This document shows, one piece after another, positions 27,965 through 37,394 of a stretch of DNA of 64,000 bases (positions within the stretch are counted from its first letter, which is position 1; the number at the start of each line of letters is the position of its first letter). Made by a program: the position numbers and the translations under genes. The stretch is from Rubripirellula lacrimiformis (lineage in GTDB: Bacteria > Planctomycetota > Planctomycetia > Pirellulales > Pirellulaceae). Location: positions 496,001 to 560,000 of the forward strand of contig NZ_CP036525.1 of assembly GCF_007741535.1 (NCBI RefSeq), given 5' to 3'. The notes beneath the pieces were generated by a model. It searched no databases. It worked only from the letters and a program-made list of their open reading frames with translations, and was not told the DNA's origin.

Positions 27965-28648
27965 TCAGGCGTGCTTGGTTGCGTGCGGCGGATACTCCAT
28001 GATTTCATCATCGGCGATCAGCCACAGGCGGTCCGTCTGCTTCGTTTGGATCGCGTGCGTGCCGGTGAATTCGCCGATTGCTGGAAAGACAAGGCAACCG
28101 GACGAATACCAGAAACAGGGCAGTTTTCCGAACGATTCTCGGCCCTTGCCGATTCGAACGGCCGGGTGCAAATGACCGCAAAGCAGCAGATCGGCCCCGT
28201 CGGGGACGGGGGCCGGATGGTGTCCCAACGCGAGTCCCGCTATACGCTCCCCGGGCGACACCACTTCAATCGGCCACTGGGGCGGCAGGGATCCGACGTG
28301 CGCATCGTGATTACCGCGGATCAGTGTGAATTCTAGTGATGGATGATTCCCCAAGAATTTCTCGACGGATTCGAGTGTTTCCTTGGAAAGGGATGACTTG
28401 GCGTGAAACATATCACCCAAAATGACCAGTCGATTCGCTTTCGTTTTGGTTAGGAGGCCAGAGATCGTTTGCATTGTCCCGGCACTGCTTCCCGTTGGAA
28501 CCGGCAATCCGTGACGGCGAAACGTTGCGTCCTTCCCGAGATGCGTATCGGCGACGAACAAGGTTCGATGCGTCGCGCTGAAGGCGGCTCGCTGTGCGAA
28601 CAGTTGAAGTTCGATTCCTGCGATCGTTGTATGGATGGAATGGGTCAC
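27965..28648 (-). CDS. pdeM: ligase-associated DNA damage response endonuclease PdeM
   Basis: A 227-residue calcineurin-like phosphoesterase with all metal-binding motifs: VADTHLGKD, GDMFH, RGNHDAHVG, ALGHHPAP and CGHLHP. In this gene context it matches PdeM, the nuclease of the ligase-associated DNA damage response. The GTG start overlaps the helicase stop by 4 bases (GTGA), so it is the last gene of the module. It likely trims DNA ends during repair, working with the helicase, exonuclease and ligase. Cytoplasmic. Confidence 0.93.
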   Translation of the reverse strand: MTHSIHTTIAGIELQLFAQRAAFSATHRTLFVADTHLGKDATFRRHGLPVPTGSSAGTMQTISGLLTKTKANRLVILGDMFHAKSSLSKETLESVEKFLGNHPSLEFTLIRGNHDAHVGSLPPQWPIEVVSPGERIAGLALGHHPAPVPDGADLLLCGHLHPAVRIGKGRESFGKLPCFWYSSGCLVFPAIGEFTGTHAIQTKQTDRLWLIADDEIMEYPPHATKHA

Positions 28649-31140
28649 TCTTTCGATTCCGCCGCCAATTCGAGGTCTTCTTGCATCCGCCGCACCCGAT
28701 CGGCCAGCGTTTCGCTACTGACCCGTTCTCGCAGTTTGTCGACCAGCAGACCGAACGACAGCGGAGTGACACTCTTCGGTTCGTTCAGAATCAAGCGGCT
28801 GGATTCGATTCGGCCAAGTGCAGCTCGCATCCGGGTTGATTCAAGCTGTTGCTCTAACACTTCGCGTCGACTTTGTTCCAACAACATGTTTTCGGGATCG
28901 TATTGGCAGAATACATCGAAGAACAAATTGCTGCTGGCTTGCAGATGGCTAGCGCTTTTGCGTCGACCGGGTAGACCTGGATGGATCAGTCCGGCAACGC
29001 GAGCGATTTGGCGGAACTGACGTTTTGCCATTTCAGTGGAATTCATGCTCTCTAGAATCTCTGTGGTCAGATCGCCGATTGCGAACACCCCTGCGGTCAC
29101 CGCCTGTTCAACCTGGATGACGGTCGGCGACTGCAGGACGATTCCGTGGTCATTGCACGCCATCGAAAAAGATTGCTTTCGCAGCTTGGACATGCGGTGG
29201 GCGAATAGTGCCGCCATGCCTTCGTGGACCAAACGCCCTTCGAATGGAAACAGAAACAGATGGTGCCCGCGTCGGGATTTGATCTTTTCCATCAGCAGTT
29301 CGTCACTGCGTGGTAGGGAACTCCACTTTTCTTGCAACTGGAATAGAGGTTTCAGCGACGTCATTTCGCGGCCGATGTACTTGCCCTCGGACGCTTGCTC
29401 GATTCGTCGCCTCAGCGCTTCGCTCAATTCGCTCGACAGCGGCATCCGTCCGCCCATCCACCGCGGTACAGTGTCTGGTTTGCCGGTTGCCCGCCGCACA
29501 TACGCGGCATTGTCTTTCACACGAACCAGTTGAACCAAGCGGCCTGCGAACAGGAATTTGTCGCCGGGGTTCAGCTTCGACACGAAGCTCTCCTCTGCGG
29601 TTCCCAGCGTTCGACCTTTCAGGAATTTTACCTGCATCGACGCATCCGCGACGATCGTGCCAATGTTGATACGGTGATTCGTGATCGTACGCCGCTCGGT
29701 GACCTGATATCGACCGTCTTGGATTTCGACACGATGGAAGTCGGGGTAGGCTTCCAGCGATTCGCCACCGTGAACGACAAAGTTCAGCACCCATTGCCAT
29801 TCGGCATCGGTCAGCGATCGATAGGCATAGGCCGTGCGCACTTCTTTCAGCAAGGCATCGCTGGTGAATCCGCCGCCGATTGCGATCGTCACAACGTGTT
29901 GGGCCAGCACATCCAGTGGTCTCTGCAACATGGGACGAGCTTCCAGACGGCCGCCACGAATCGCGTCCTGTGCGGCAGCCAGTTCGATCAGTTCAATCGC
30001 ATTGGTTGGAACAAAGGCCAGTCGGCTTTGGGCATCGGGTTGATGTCCGCTACGGCCGGCACGCTGCAACAGTCGGGCGGCACCTTTGGGGCTGCCGATT
30101 TGGATGACCAAATCGACGGCGGTAAAGTCAACGCCCAAGTCCAAGCTGCTTGTGCAGACCACGGCTCGTAGCCTACCTTCGCGAAGTTCATCTTCGACCC
30201 ATCGCCGCACCGACATATCCAACGATCCGTGATGGATTGCAATCCGGCCAGCCCACTGTGGCTTTTGTTTCAGAAGATGTTGGTACCAGATTTCGGTCTG
30301 GGATCGCGTGTTTGCGAACACCAACGCGCTGTTGACGGTTTCAAGCAGGCTGGCCACTTGGGGCACCATCTTGGTTCCGATGTGACCCGACCAGGGAAAC
30401 CGTTCCATCTTTTCCGGGATGATCGATTCCAGTTTGACCTTCTTCTTTTTGTGCCCTTCGACAATCTTGACGCGGTCCGGTGGTGTGTCGCCCATCAGAG
30501 CCTGGCACGCTTGTGGAAGATTGCCAAGCGTCGCCGACACTCCCCAAACCCGCAGGTCGGGGTTCAGCGAACGCAACCGAGACAATGCCAGTTCAGTCTG
30601 GATTCCACGTTTAGTTCCCAGCAGTTCGTGCCATTCGTCGACGATGACACATTCAAGTTGTGACAACTGTGGCAACAGCTTTTCGTGCGTCAACATCAAC
30701 GACAGACTTTCAGGCGTTGTCACCAGCGCGGTCGGCAGGCGTTTCAGTTGCCGGTTCTTGGCGCTCTGTTTGCTGTCGCCGGTTCTGGAATCGAGCGTCC
30801 ACGGCAGACCGAGCGCCGAAAGCGGTGCACGCAATGAATTTTCGGTGTCACCGGCCAACGCGCGAAGCGGTGTGATCCAAAGAACGCGGGCTGCGGCAGG
30901 TCGTTTGGGATTCCATTTCGTTTGGTCAGGGTTCTCTTGCAACCACTTTAGGATCGGTCCCATCCAAACGCCCAGCGTCTTTCCCGTTCCGGTTGCGGAG
31001 TGCAACATTCCGCTAAATCCGTCGCGATACGAACGCCAAACGGTTCGCTGGAATGCAAACGGTTTCCATCCGATCGACGCAAAGTAGCGATCGATGATCT
31101 GCGAAGGCGTCTCTCGTTTCGAGGTGATCGTTGTGTTCAA
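28645..31140 (-). CDS. ligase-associated DEXH-box helicase (Lhr-like)
   Basis: An 831-residue superfamily 2 helicase. Walker A is SATGTGKTLG, the DEXH box is VDEWHELLG, motif III is WGVSATLGN and motif VI is LQRAGRSGHQ. The C-terminal region is the Lhr-type winged-helix/DUF4 region. It matches the 3'-5' helicase of the ligase-associated DNA damage response. The assigned start is a TTG at 31140 because no earlier ATG or GTG is in frame and the conserved helicase N-terminus (IIDRYFASIGW) begins 15 residues later; there is no clear SD. Loads on single strands next to damage and unwinds duplex or RNA-DNA hybrid; the exact role in repair is inferred. Confidence 0.92.
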   Translation of the reverse strand: MNTTITSKRETPSQIIDRYFASIGWKPFAFQRTVWRSYRDGFSGMLHSATGTGKTLGVWMGPILKWLQENPDQTKWNPKRPAAARVLWITPLRALAGDTENSLRAPLSALGLPWTLDSRTGDSKQSAKNRQLKRLPTALVTTPESLSLMLTHEKLLPQLSQLECVIVDEWHELLGTKRGIQTELALSRLRSLNPDLRVWGVSATLGNLPQACQALMGDTPPDRVKIVEGHKKKKVKLESIIPEKMERFPWSGHIGTKMVPQVASLLETVNSALVFANTRSQTEIWYQHLLKQKPQWAGRIAIHHGSLDMSVRRWVEDELREGRLRAVVCTSSLDLGVDFTAVDLVIQIGSPKGAARLLQRAGRSGHQPDAQSRLAFVPTNAIELIELAAAQDAIRGGRLEARPMLQRPLDVLAQHVVTIAIGGGFTSDALLKEVRTAYAYRSLTDAEWQWVLNFVVHGGESLEAYPDFHRVEIQDGRYQVTERRTITNHRINIGTIVADASMQVKFLKGRTLGTAEESFVSKLNPGDKFLFAGRLVQLVRVKDNAAYVRRATGKPDTVPRWMGGRMPLSSELSEALRRRIEQASEGKYIGREMTSLKPLFQLQEKWSSLPRSDELLMEKIKSRRGHHLFLFPFEGRLVHEGMAALFAHRMSKLRKQSFSMACNDHGIVLQSPTVIQVEQAVTAGVFAIGDLTTEILESMNSTEMAKRQFRQIARVAGLIHPGLPGRRKSASHLQASSNLFFDVFCQYDPENMLLEQSRREVLEQQLESTRMRAALGRIESSRLILNEPKSVTPLSFGLLVDKLRERVSSETLADRVRRMQEDLELAAESKE

Positions 31141-31209
31141 GTTGCCGGTTCTTTGGACGCGTGTGGGCGAAGGGGATCGTCTGCTCTTGGGTGAATCGGG
31201 TTGCCTAAG

Positions 31210-32805
31210 TTAAGTGGGCAATAGTTCCAGCAGTTCGCTTAGCTGGTTGGCATCGGCGGCCTGTTTGTCATGACGCCATCGAACGATTCTTGGGAACCGC
31301 GTGGCGATGCCGCTTTTGTGTCGCGAACTTCGTTGCAAACCTTCGAACGCCAACTCCATGACCAGTTCGGGGGATACGCTTCGCACCGGTCCGAACGATT
31401 CCTGAGTATGCGTCCGAATGAAGCGATCGACCTTTCGGATTTCCGCATCCGTTAACCCGCTATACGCCTTCGCGAACGGAACCAATTTGTCATTGTCCCA
31501 CAGCGCAAACGTATAGTCCGTGTACAGGCTGGCGCGTCGGCCGTGTCCTTTTTGGGCATAGATCATGACCGCGTCGATCGTGTGTGGTTCGACTTTCCAT
31601 TTCCACCAAGTGCCACGAACACGACCGGTGTCGTACCCCGCGCTGCGCAGCTTCAACATCAACCCTTCGGCGTTGTTGTCGCGGCTTGTCTCGCGAACTT
31701 GTCGCCACTGCTGCCAGCTATCCGCCTGGATCAGTCGTGTGGAACGCAGATGGGGATGTTGGACCGACGACAGCAGACAATCCAGCCTGGCGCGACGCTG
31801 GTCAAATGGTTGCGATCGGATATCGGCCCCCGCGTCTTCCAACAGGTCGAACGCGTGGAACACGACGGGGACGTCGGCCAGCAGTTTCTTGCCAACCGTT
31901 TTGCGAGCGATCCGACGTTGCAGCGATGAAAACGGAAGCACGTTGCCGTCGCTGGTCGCAGCAAGAATTTCTCCGTCCAAGACGGTTCCATCCGGTAAAC
32001 GCTCCGCAGCCGCCTCGACCTCTGGCCAGCGGTTCTCCATCAGTTCTTCCCCGCGTGACCAAACAAAAGTCTGTCCCGATCGGCGAATCACCTGTCCGCG
32101 GATTCCGTCCCACTTCCATTCCGCAGCATAGTCCGATGGTTCGCCCAAGGGTTCGGGACCAACGTCATTTGCAATCGCGTGTGCCAAACAAAATGGGTAC
32201 GGTTGGCTGATGATCGTGTCCTGCGTATCAGGATCGATCAATCGTTGGATCAGTTCTGGCGACGGTTCCCAGTTGCCCATCAGACGGTGTGCGATCACGT
32301 CGGGGGCGATCTTGAACCGATCAGCGATTGCCCGTGTCACCAGACGCTTGCTGACACCGACGCGAAATGATCCCGTGATCAGTTTCATCACGACGAATCT
32401 TTCCTGGGGCGCGGTTTCTTCCCAGATCGTCAAGATCGCTGCCCGTTGTGCATCCGGGTCCATTCGACGCAGTGGCATCAATCGTTCGGTGATCCAGTGG
32501 GCCAGGCTGTGGTCTTCGTTGCTGCTGCCCGGTGGGACAGTCAGTGTCAACGTTTCCGCCAAGTCACCTACCGCGTGATACGATTCATCAAACAACCAAT
32601 CGGGGATACCCGCAACCTCGGCCGCCCAACTTCGCAATCGCTTGGTAGGGACAAGCCGTTTCAGTTTGCTGCCGGATAAGAAATGGATCGCCCAGGCTGC
32701 GTCCAATCTGTCGGCACTGCCAAAGTAGTCTGACATCGCCGCGATTTTTTCATTGGTCTTGGTTGTCGAGTCCAGTGCGTTGTACAGCTGTGCGAACCGT
32801 TTCAT
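31210..32805 (-). CDS. ATP-dependent DNA ligase, repair type
   Basis: A 531-residue ligase. An N-terminal ligase domain (about 1-190) is followed by the adenylation domain with the nucleophile K231 in EWKWDGIRGQ, and VLDGEILA and GLMLKLR as motifs III and IV/V. The OB-fold end contains WWKWK. It is a second, ATP-using ligase, distinct from the NAD-dependent replicative LigA. The stop lies 69 bases before the helicase, and the ATG overlaps the exonuclease stop by 4 bases. It seals breaks after processing by the other module proteins. Confidence 0.94.
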   Translation of the reverse strand: MKRFAQLYNALDSTTKTNEKIAAMSDYFGSADRLDAAWAIHFLSGSKLKRLVPTKRLRSWAAEVAGIPDWLFDESYHAVGDLAETLTLTVPPGSSNEDHSLAHWITERLMPLRRMDPDAQRAAILTIWEETAPQERFVVMKLITGSFRVGVSKRLVTRAIADRFKIAPDVIAHRLMGNWEPSPELIQRLIDPDTQDTIISQPYPFCLAHAIANDVGPEPLGEPSDYAAEWKWDGIRGQVIRRSGQTFVWSRGEELMENRWPEVEAAAERLPDGTVLDGEILAATSDGNVLPFSSLQRRIARKTVGKKLLADVPVVFHAFDLLEDAGADIRSQPFDQRRARLDCLLSSVQHPHLRSTRLIQADSWQQWRQVRETSRDNNAEGLMLKLRSAGYDTGRVRGTWWKWKVEPHTIDAVMIYAQKGHGRRASLYTDYTFALWDNDKLVPFAKAYSGLTDAEIRKVDRFIRTHTQESFGPVRSVSPELVMELAFEGLQRSSRHKSGIATRFPRIVRWRHDKQAADANQLSELLELLPT

Positions 32806-33842
32806 GTTTCACCGTCCGTTTCCATATCCACATCCACATCGGCGGCAGCGTCTTCGTCTGATTCGCTGCGAGCCGAGGTTTCCAAGACTTCGGCACTGCG
32901 TCCCTGTTCGTTCAAATGGCGAGCCACCACGGCGCTGTATCCGTGCGTGACCCACACTGTTTCCGGGTCACACAAATCGATCGCCTGCATCAATGATGGC
33001 CAATCCACGTGGTCGCTGACCACAAATCCACGGTCCACGCTGCGCCGCCGGCGCGCGCCTCGGACCGCCATCCACCCACTGGCCATCGCGGTGCTAACGG
33101 TCCCGAACCTGCGCATCCACGGTGTGCCATGGGCGCTTGGTACAGCGACGACCATGCCGCCGGCCCAGTCATGTTTTCCAGTGATGGACCCGACGTAGGT
33201 CGTTTCGGGCATCGCAATTCCAGACTTCCGATACGCTTCGGTTCCTTTTTCGACTGCGCCGTGCGTATAGATCGGTCCGATGTCTGGATCCAAACCGGCC
33301 AGCAATCGTTGGCTCTTTCCAACTGCGTATCCGTACAACACACAGCACTTGCCTTCGTCTTGGCTTTCTCGCCACCACTGGTTGATCGACGCGGTTGTTA
33401 CCGGATCAGGTTGCCAGCGATAAACGGGCAGGCCAAAGGTCGATTCCGTCACCATCAGATGACAACGAACCGGTTGCCAGCTTTCACAAGTCGGGTCGTC
33501 GCCCAGTTTGTAGTCGCCGGTCACCACTTCGACGCGACCACGATGTTCCAAGCGTACCTGTGCCGAACCAAGGATATGTCCAGCGGGATGAAAGCTGATG
33601 TTCACACCGCCAATGGAAATGGAATCGCCATATTCCAGGAACTGAAATTCGGCATCGTCGTTCATCCGCATTCGCAGCAGATGTTCGCTCGGTTTTGCGG
33701 CCAAATAGCGACGGCAACCCCAACGGGCGTGATCGGTGTGTGCATGACTCACCACGGCGCGATCGACCGGCCGGTTTGGATCGACATAGAAATCGCCCAA
33801 TGAACAGTAGAGACCGGTGGTCGTAAATTCCAAGATCGTCAT
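32802..33842 (-). CDS. ligase-associated DNA damage response exonuclease (MBL fold)
   Basis: A 346-residue metallo-beta-lactamase/beta-CASP-like protein, with the metal motif VVSHAHTDHARWG and later HPAGHILGSAQV and VSDHVDWPS. It matches the exonuclease always paired with the ATP-dependent ligase in this response. The C-terminal about 25 residues (SDEDAAADVDVDMETDGE) are acidic and not typical of the core. The start and stop both overlap their neighbours by 4 bases. Confidence 0.92.
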   Translation of the reverse strand: MTILEFTTTGLYCSLGDFYVDPNRPVDRAVVSHAHTDHARWGCRRYLAAKPSEHLLRMRMNDDAEFQFLEYGDSISIGGVNISFHPAGHILGSAQVRLEHRGRVEVVTGDYKLGDDPTCESWQPVRCHLMVTESTFGLPVYRWQPDPVTTASINQWWRESQDEGKCCVLYGYAVGKSQRLLAGLDPDIGPIYTHGAVEKGTEAYRKSGIAMPETTYVGSITGKHDWAGGMVVAVPSAHGTPWMRRFGTVSTAMASGWMAVRGARRRRSVDRGFVVSDHVDWPSLMQAIDLCDPETVWVTHGYSAVVARHLNEQGRSAEVLETSARSESDEDAAADVDVDMETDGET

Positions 33843-35221
33843 TCCCCCACCGCCATTCGAAGGTCGCCGACCAATTGTTCCTGCATTTGATGACGTCGGG
33901 ACTGGTCAGGCATACGCAAGACGGCCGCTGGGTGCCACGTTGCGACCGTCTGTTTGCACCATTCGGTCTGCAGCCGCTTTCCTCGCGACCGGGTGATGCG
34001 GAAATCGCGTCCCAGCAGTGCTTGTGCGGGCGTTGCACCCAGGCACACGATCACATCAGGCTGGATCTCTTCCAGCTCGGCTTCCAGCCACGGACGACAT
34101 GCAAAGATCTCTCGCGAATCGGGCTTCTTGTGCAAACGCCGTTTGTCAAGCCTTGTGAACTTGAAGTGTTTGACCGTGTTGGTGACATACACCGTGGTCC
34201 GGTCGATACCGGCCGCCGCCAAACATTCGTCAAGCAGTTGGCCCGCCGGACCCACGAAAGGCTTTCCCTGGATGTCTTCCAAGTCGCCCGGCTGTTCGCC
34301 AATCAGAACGATTTTGGCATTGGCGGGACCTTCGCCGAAGACCAGTTGATTGGCATCGTGGCAAAGATCACAGGCCGTGCACCGACCGGCTGCATCGGAC
34401 AAGCTTTCCAGACTGCGTTCCGTCGGCATGAAGTGGGCGGCGGTCTGACCAAATCCTTCTTGGGTTTCAATCATTTGATCGACCCGCGTCGGTGCTCGCT
34501 GCAGTAGTTCCGGTATCAGGTCCGTTTCGGGAAGGGTGGCCCAATGCCGGACGGGCATTTCACGTTTCATCATCGCCACCTTCACGCGGGCTGGGTTGAA
34601 CGTGGACGCGTAGTACGTCTTCCACAATTCTTCGAGGGCGTCTTCGCTAGAAACGGCACTGGCAGGCACGCCCGGTCCGTACTGCAATTCGGATTGGTCC
34701 CAAGCCACCGATTCGTCGGGTGTAAAGATCGACCAGTTCATGCCTCGGAAACGTCTCGCGAAAAAGGGGGCTGCTAATCGAACGATCCGATGATCCGGAC
34801 GGTGCCATGCCATGAACGATTCGGGATTGTCAGACACTTTGCGGAACCGCACGAAAGCTTTCATTTTGTGGACGTCTCGTGTGACCGCCTTCTGCATCTG
34901 GACCAACTGGTAGACGTCGTCATCGGTGGTGATGTTCAACAGCTCGCGATGCTGGTTCAGGATTCGCCACAGAGTTCGATACAGGATCGACCAACGGGCA
35001 TCACTGCGGTGGCAGGCAACATTCTTGGCCAATTCCAAGAATTTTCGTGGAACGCTGAATCCGTGTTTGCAGTCTGGTTGCGGCAGCAAGTCATCGTCGA
35101 ACAAACTTGGTTGTTCGGCATTCGATTGCCACTGGACGTCTGACGGATGCACGTCCATGGTGATCAGACGTCGGGCTTCGGTCCGCCATCGATCGTAACT
35201 GTCAATGAAAATAGTCTGCAT
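33839..35221 (-). CDS. udgX: DUF4130-UdgX fusion, uracil-DNA binding repair protein
   Basis: A 460-residue fusion. Residues 1-240 match the TIGR03915/DUF4130 'probable DNA metabolism' domain (VPRKFLELAKNVACHR, MKAFVRFR). Residues about 270-460 are a family-4-like uracil glycosylase with GEQPGD (308-313), KPFVGPAG, and iron-sulfur cysteines starting CTACDLC. The loop KRRLHKKP carries H364, the residue that forms a covalent bond with uracil DNA in UdgX. The ATG at 35221 is chosen; a longer frame to 35641 would run through most of the radical SAM gene. It overlaps the exonuclease gene by 4 bases and lies 11 bases after the radical SAM gene. Confidence 0.93.
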   Translation of the reverse strand: MQTIFIDSYDRWRTEARRLITMDVHPSDVQWQSNAEQPSLFDDDLLPQPDCKHGFSVPRKFLELAKNVACHRSDARWSILYRTLWRILNQHRELLNITTDDDVYQLVQMQKAVTRDVHKMKAFVRFRKVSDNPESFMAWHRPDHRIVRLAAPFFARRFRGMNWSIFTPDESVAWDQSELQYGPGVPASAVSSEDALEELWKTYYASTFNPARVKVAMMKREMPVRHWATLPETDLIPELLQRAPTRVDQMIETQEGFGQTAAHFMPTERSLESLSDAAGRCTACDLCHDANQLVFGEGPANAKIVLIGEQPGDLEDIQGKPFVGPAGQLLDECLAAAGIDRTTVYVTNTVKHFKFTRLDKRRLHKKPDSREIFACRPWLEAELEEIQPDVIVCLGATPAQALLGRDFRITRSRGKRLQTEWCKQTVATWHPAAVLRMPDQSRRHQMQEQLVGDLRMAVGE

Positions 35222-35232
35222 GCTGGTGCCCG

Positions 35233-36486
35233 TTAAACCTCGCCCGAGACTGCCGATTGTGCCGCGTCGAACAGCATCAATTGGGTCGTTTTGGGTTTTG
35301 CTTGTTTGCCAAGATCTAGCTTGTCTAGGCTGGCTAAACCCGGATTGTGGTCGGCAGCTTGTACGAACCACTTGGTTCGATTCCACGCCACACGCAGTTT
35401 TCGGAGATCGCTGCAACGCAGGCTTTGATACCGGCGGATGACTAGAATGCGATCCACACTCCGCACGCCAATCCCCGGGATCCGCAACAGTTCCTCGCGG
35501 CTGGCCCGATTCACGTCGACTGGAAAGAAGTGGCGGTTCGCGATCGCCCAAGCCAACTTGGGGTCCATGTCCAAGGATAGGTTCGAGTCGCTTTCGGTCA
35601 CGATCTCGTTGGCGTCGAACCCATAGAAACGCATCAACCAATCAGCTTGATACAAGCGATGTTCACGCACCATCGGCGGCGACTGGCCAGGCAGCCTCGC
35701 GTCGGCATGCGGGATCGGGCTGTAGGCGGAATAGTAGACTCGTCGCAATCGCTGGCCCGTGTACAGTTCGGACGCCGTCTTCAAAATTTCCAAATCGGGT
35801 GTTGGCGTCGCCCCCACAATCATTTGGGTGCTCTGTCCAGCGGGTGCGAACCGCGGTGGCTTGAACCCGGACTTCTTCTCCTGAGTCGTTTCGTCGATCT
35901 TCTCGCGAATGCCGGTCATCGTGCCGACAATCTGCGGCTTGTTCTTCTCCGGTGCCAGTTGGACCAAGTCGCTTTCGGTTGGAAGTTCAATATTCACGCT
36001 CAGGCGGTCCGCCCAGCGACCAGCCTGCTCGATTAACGCGCTCGACGCATTCGGAATCGTTTTTAGATGAATGTAGCCACCGAAATGTTGATCGACTCGC
36101 AGGCGACGCGCCACTTCGATCAACTGTTCCATCGTGTAGTCGGAGGTTTGGATGATGCCCGAACTGAGGAATAGCCCTTCGATATAGTTGCGTTTATAGA
36201 ACTCCATCGTCAACGAAACGACTTCATCGACCGTAAACCGAGCACGCGGCGTATCGCTTGAGATGCGATTCACACAGTACTGGCAATCGTAGATGCAGTA
36301 GTTCGTCAGCAAGATTTTTAACAGCGATACACAACGCCCGTCCGGCGTGTAGCTGTGACAGATCCCCATGCCTTCGGTGCTGCCGATTTTGCTGCCAGGT
36401 CGTGTTCCTTTGGATCCACTGCTGGCGCAGGAAGCATCGTATTTCGCGGCATCCGCGAGGATCGTCAGCTTGTCTTGCACATCCAT
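35233..36486 (-). CDS. putative DNA modification/repair radical SAM protein
   Basis: A 417-residue radical SAM enzyme with the cluster motif C64-x3-C68-x2-C71 (CIYDCQYC). A helix-hairpin-helix segment lies near the C-terminus (VNRASREELLRIPGIGVRSVDRIL), suggesting DNA binding. It matches the TIGR03916 family that is nearly always encoded beside DUF4130/UdgX. The start is placed at 36486 (MDVQDKLTILADAAKYDASC, the usual family start). It is the first gene of the repair module. The reaction is not known. Confidence 0.92.
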   Translation of the reverse strand: MDVQDKLTILADAAKYDASCASSGSKGTRPGSKIGSTEGMGICHSYTPDGRCVSLLKILLTNYCIYDCQYCVNRISSDTPRARFTVDEVVSLTMEFYKRNYIEGLFLSSGIIQTSDYTMEQLIEVARRLRVDQHFGGYIHLKTIPNASSALIEQAGRWADRLSVNIELPTESDLVQLAPEKNKPQIVGTMTGIREKIDETTQEKKSGFKPPRFAPAGQSTQMIVGATPTPDLEILKTASELYTGQRLRRVYYSAYSPIPHADARLPGQSPPMVREHRLYQADWLMRFYGFDANEIVTESDSNLSLDMDPKLAWAIANRHFFPVDVNRASREELLRIPGIGVRSVDRILVIRRYQSLRCSDLRKLRVAWNRTKWFVQAADHNPGLASLDKLDLGKQAKPKTTQLMLFDAAQSAVSGEV

Positions 36487-36691
36487 CGCCAAGTGTCGTG
36501 TCCTGTTGGAGGTCGTTGCTCGGATGCGCCGCTGCGCAGCCCGTTTGCCGGAGGCGGTTTGTTTTCGAAGCATGGCCAGATGCAAAGGACGTACCGGGAT
36601 TGCGTCCGTTGGCACAGGCTTTGCTTTGATCCTATGCACCAAAGGCGACCACGCAGGACGCCAATCACGAAGACCTTAACGGAGAACGAGT

Positions 36692-36766
36692 ATGTACATC
36701 GGTGGCGGAATCCTAGGGACAGTCTTGGTCGTTTTGCTGATCGTCTATTTGGCCCGAAGAGTATGA
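36692..36766 (+). CDS. 24-residue membrane peptide
   Basis: ATG at 36692 with GGAG at 36681-36684 (spacing 7), then one hydrophobic helix (GILGTVLVVLLIVYLA) and a basic end RRV before TGA. The glycine-rich start YIGGG and the positively charged end fit a single-pass inner-membrane peptide with its C-terminus in the cytoplasm. It lies 48 bases ahead of the next gene in the same direction and is likely co-transcribed with it. Function unknown; supported only by the SD and the composition. Confidence 0.6.
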   Translation: MYIGGGILGTVLVVLLIVYLARRV

Positions 36767-36814
36767 ACCGGGATCGGACGCAGCTATTAACCACTTACTC
36801 GGAGAATCAGTTCT

Positions 36815-37282
36815 ATGTCGAATAAACAATCCAATGCCGCCGTCGCCCACCAATCTGGCGACGCCTCGCAATCACCATGGGCGGACGTCTACGCAGCGGT
36901 TGGCTTGCGTTGGCCGCAAATCGACCAAGGTGACCTGCGGCAGTGCGAACAATCCGTCGCCGCCATCACCGGATTTGTGTCACAGCAAGTGGGCGAGAGC
37001 CGGGAAGAAGTGGAATCAGCCGTTTCTGAATTCGCCCCGGTGGATCCTGGAATGTTGGACCCTTTGACCGACCGGCTGAAGGGATTTTCGGACAACGTTG
37101 CCGAGTCTGCCCATTCGGCGGTGGAGCGTGTTCAGTACGAGATCGACGAATCGCCTGTGAAGTTGTCGTTGGGCGCGATGGCGTTCGGGTTCGCGCTTGG
37201 CGTTTTGGCGACGACGGCCTACGTCCGTGCTCACCAAGAAGCGACTGCCTGGGACAGAGTTCGTGGTCGGTTTGGCGCCTAG
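36815..37282 (+). CDS. uncharacterised protein with C-terminal membrane helix
   Basis: A 155-residue protein. The N-terminal half is acidic and polar. Residues about 90-112 look helical (DRLKGFSDNVAESAHSAVERV) and one membrane helix (LSLGAMAFGFALGVLATTAYV) follows near the C-terminus. The layout recalls DUF883/ElaB-type membrane-anchored stress proteins but no firm family match was made. GGAG at 36801-36804 lies upstream of the ATG. It is probably in a two-gene unit with the 24-residue peptide. Confidence 0.7.
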   Translation: MSNKQSNAAVAHQSGDASQSPWADVYAAVGLRWPQIDQGDLRQCEQSVAAITGFVSQQVGESREEVESAVSEFAPVDPGMLDPLTDRLKGFSDNVAESAHSAVERVQYEIDESPVKLSLGAMAFGFALGVLATTAYVRAHQEATAWDRVRGRFGA

Positions 37283-37394
37283 CCTTTGTGGTCCGAAATC
37301 TCGCGATCGGTCTCCCTGAAAGAAACCATTCGCGAAACTGACGGACCGTTTTTTCAAGTCTCAACACGTCTAACGTTTCAGTGGAACCCTCTTG

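Noticed and set aside
35222-35641. 140-residue N-terminal extension of the DUF4130-UdgX gene
   Set aside because: It is antisense-free but lies entirely within the radical SAM gene in another frame and has low-complexity composition; the ATG at 35221 matches the family start.
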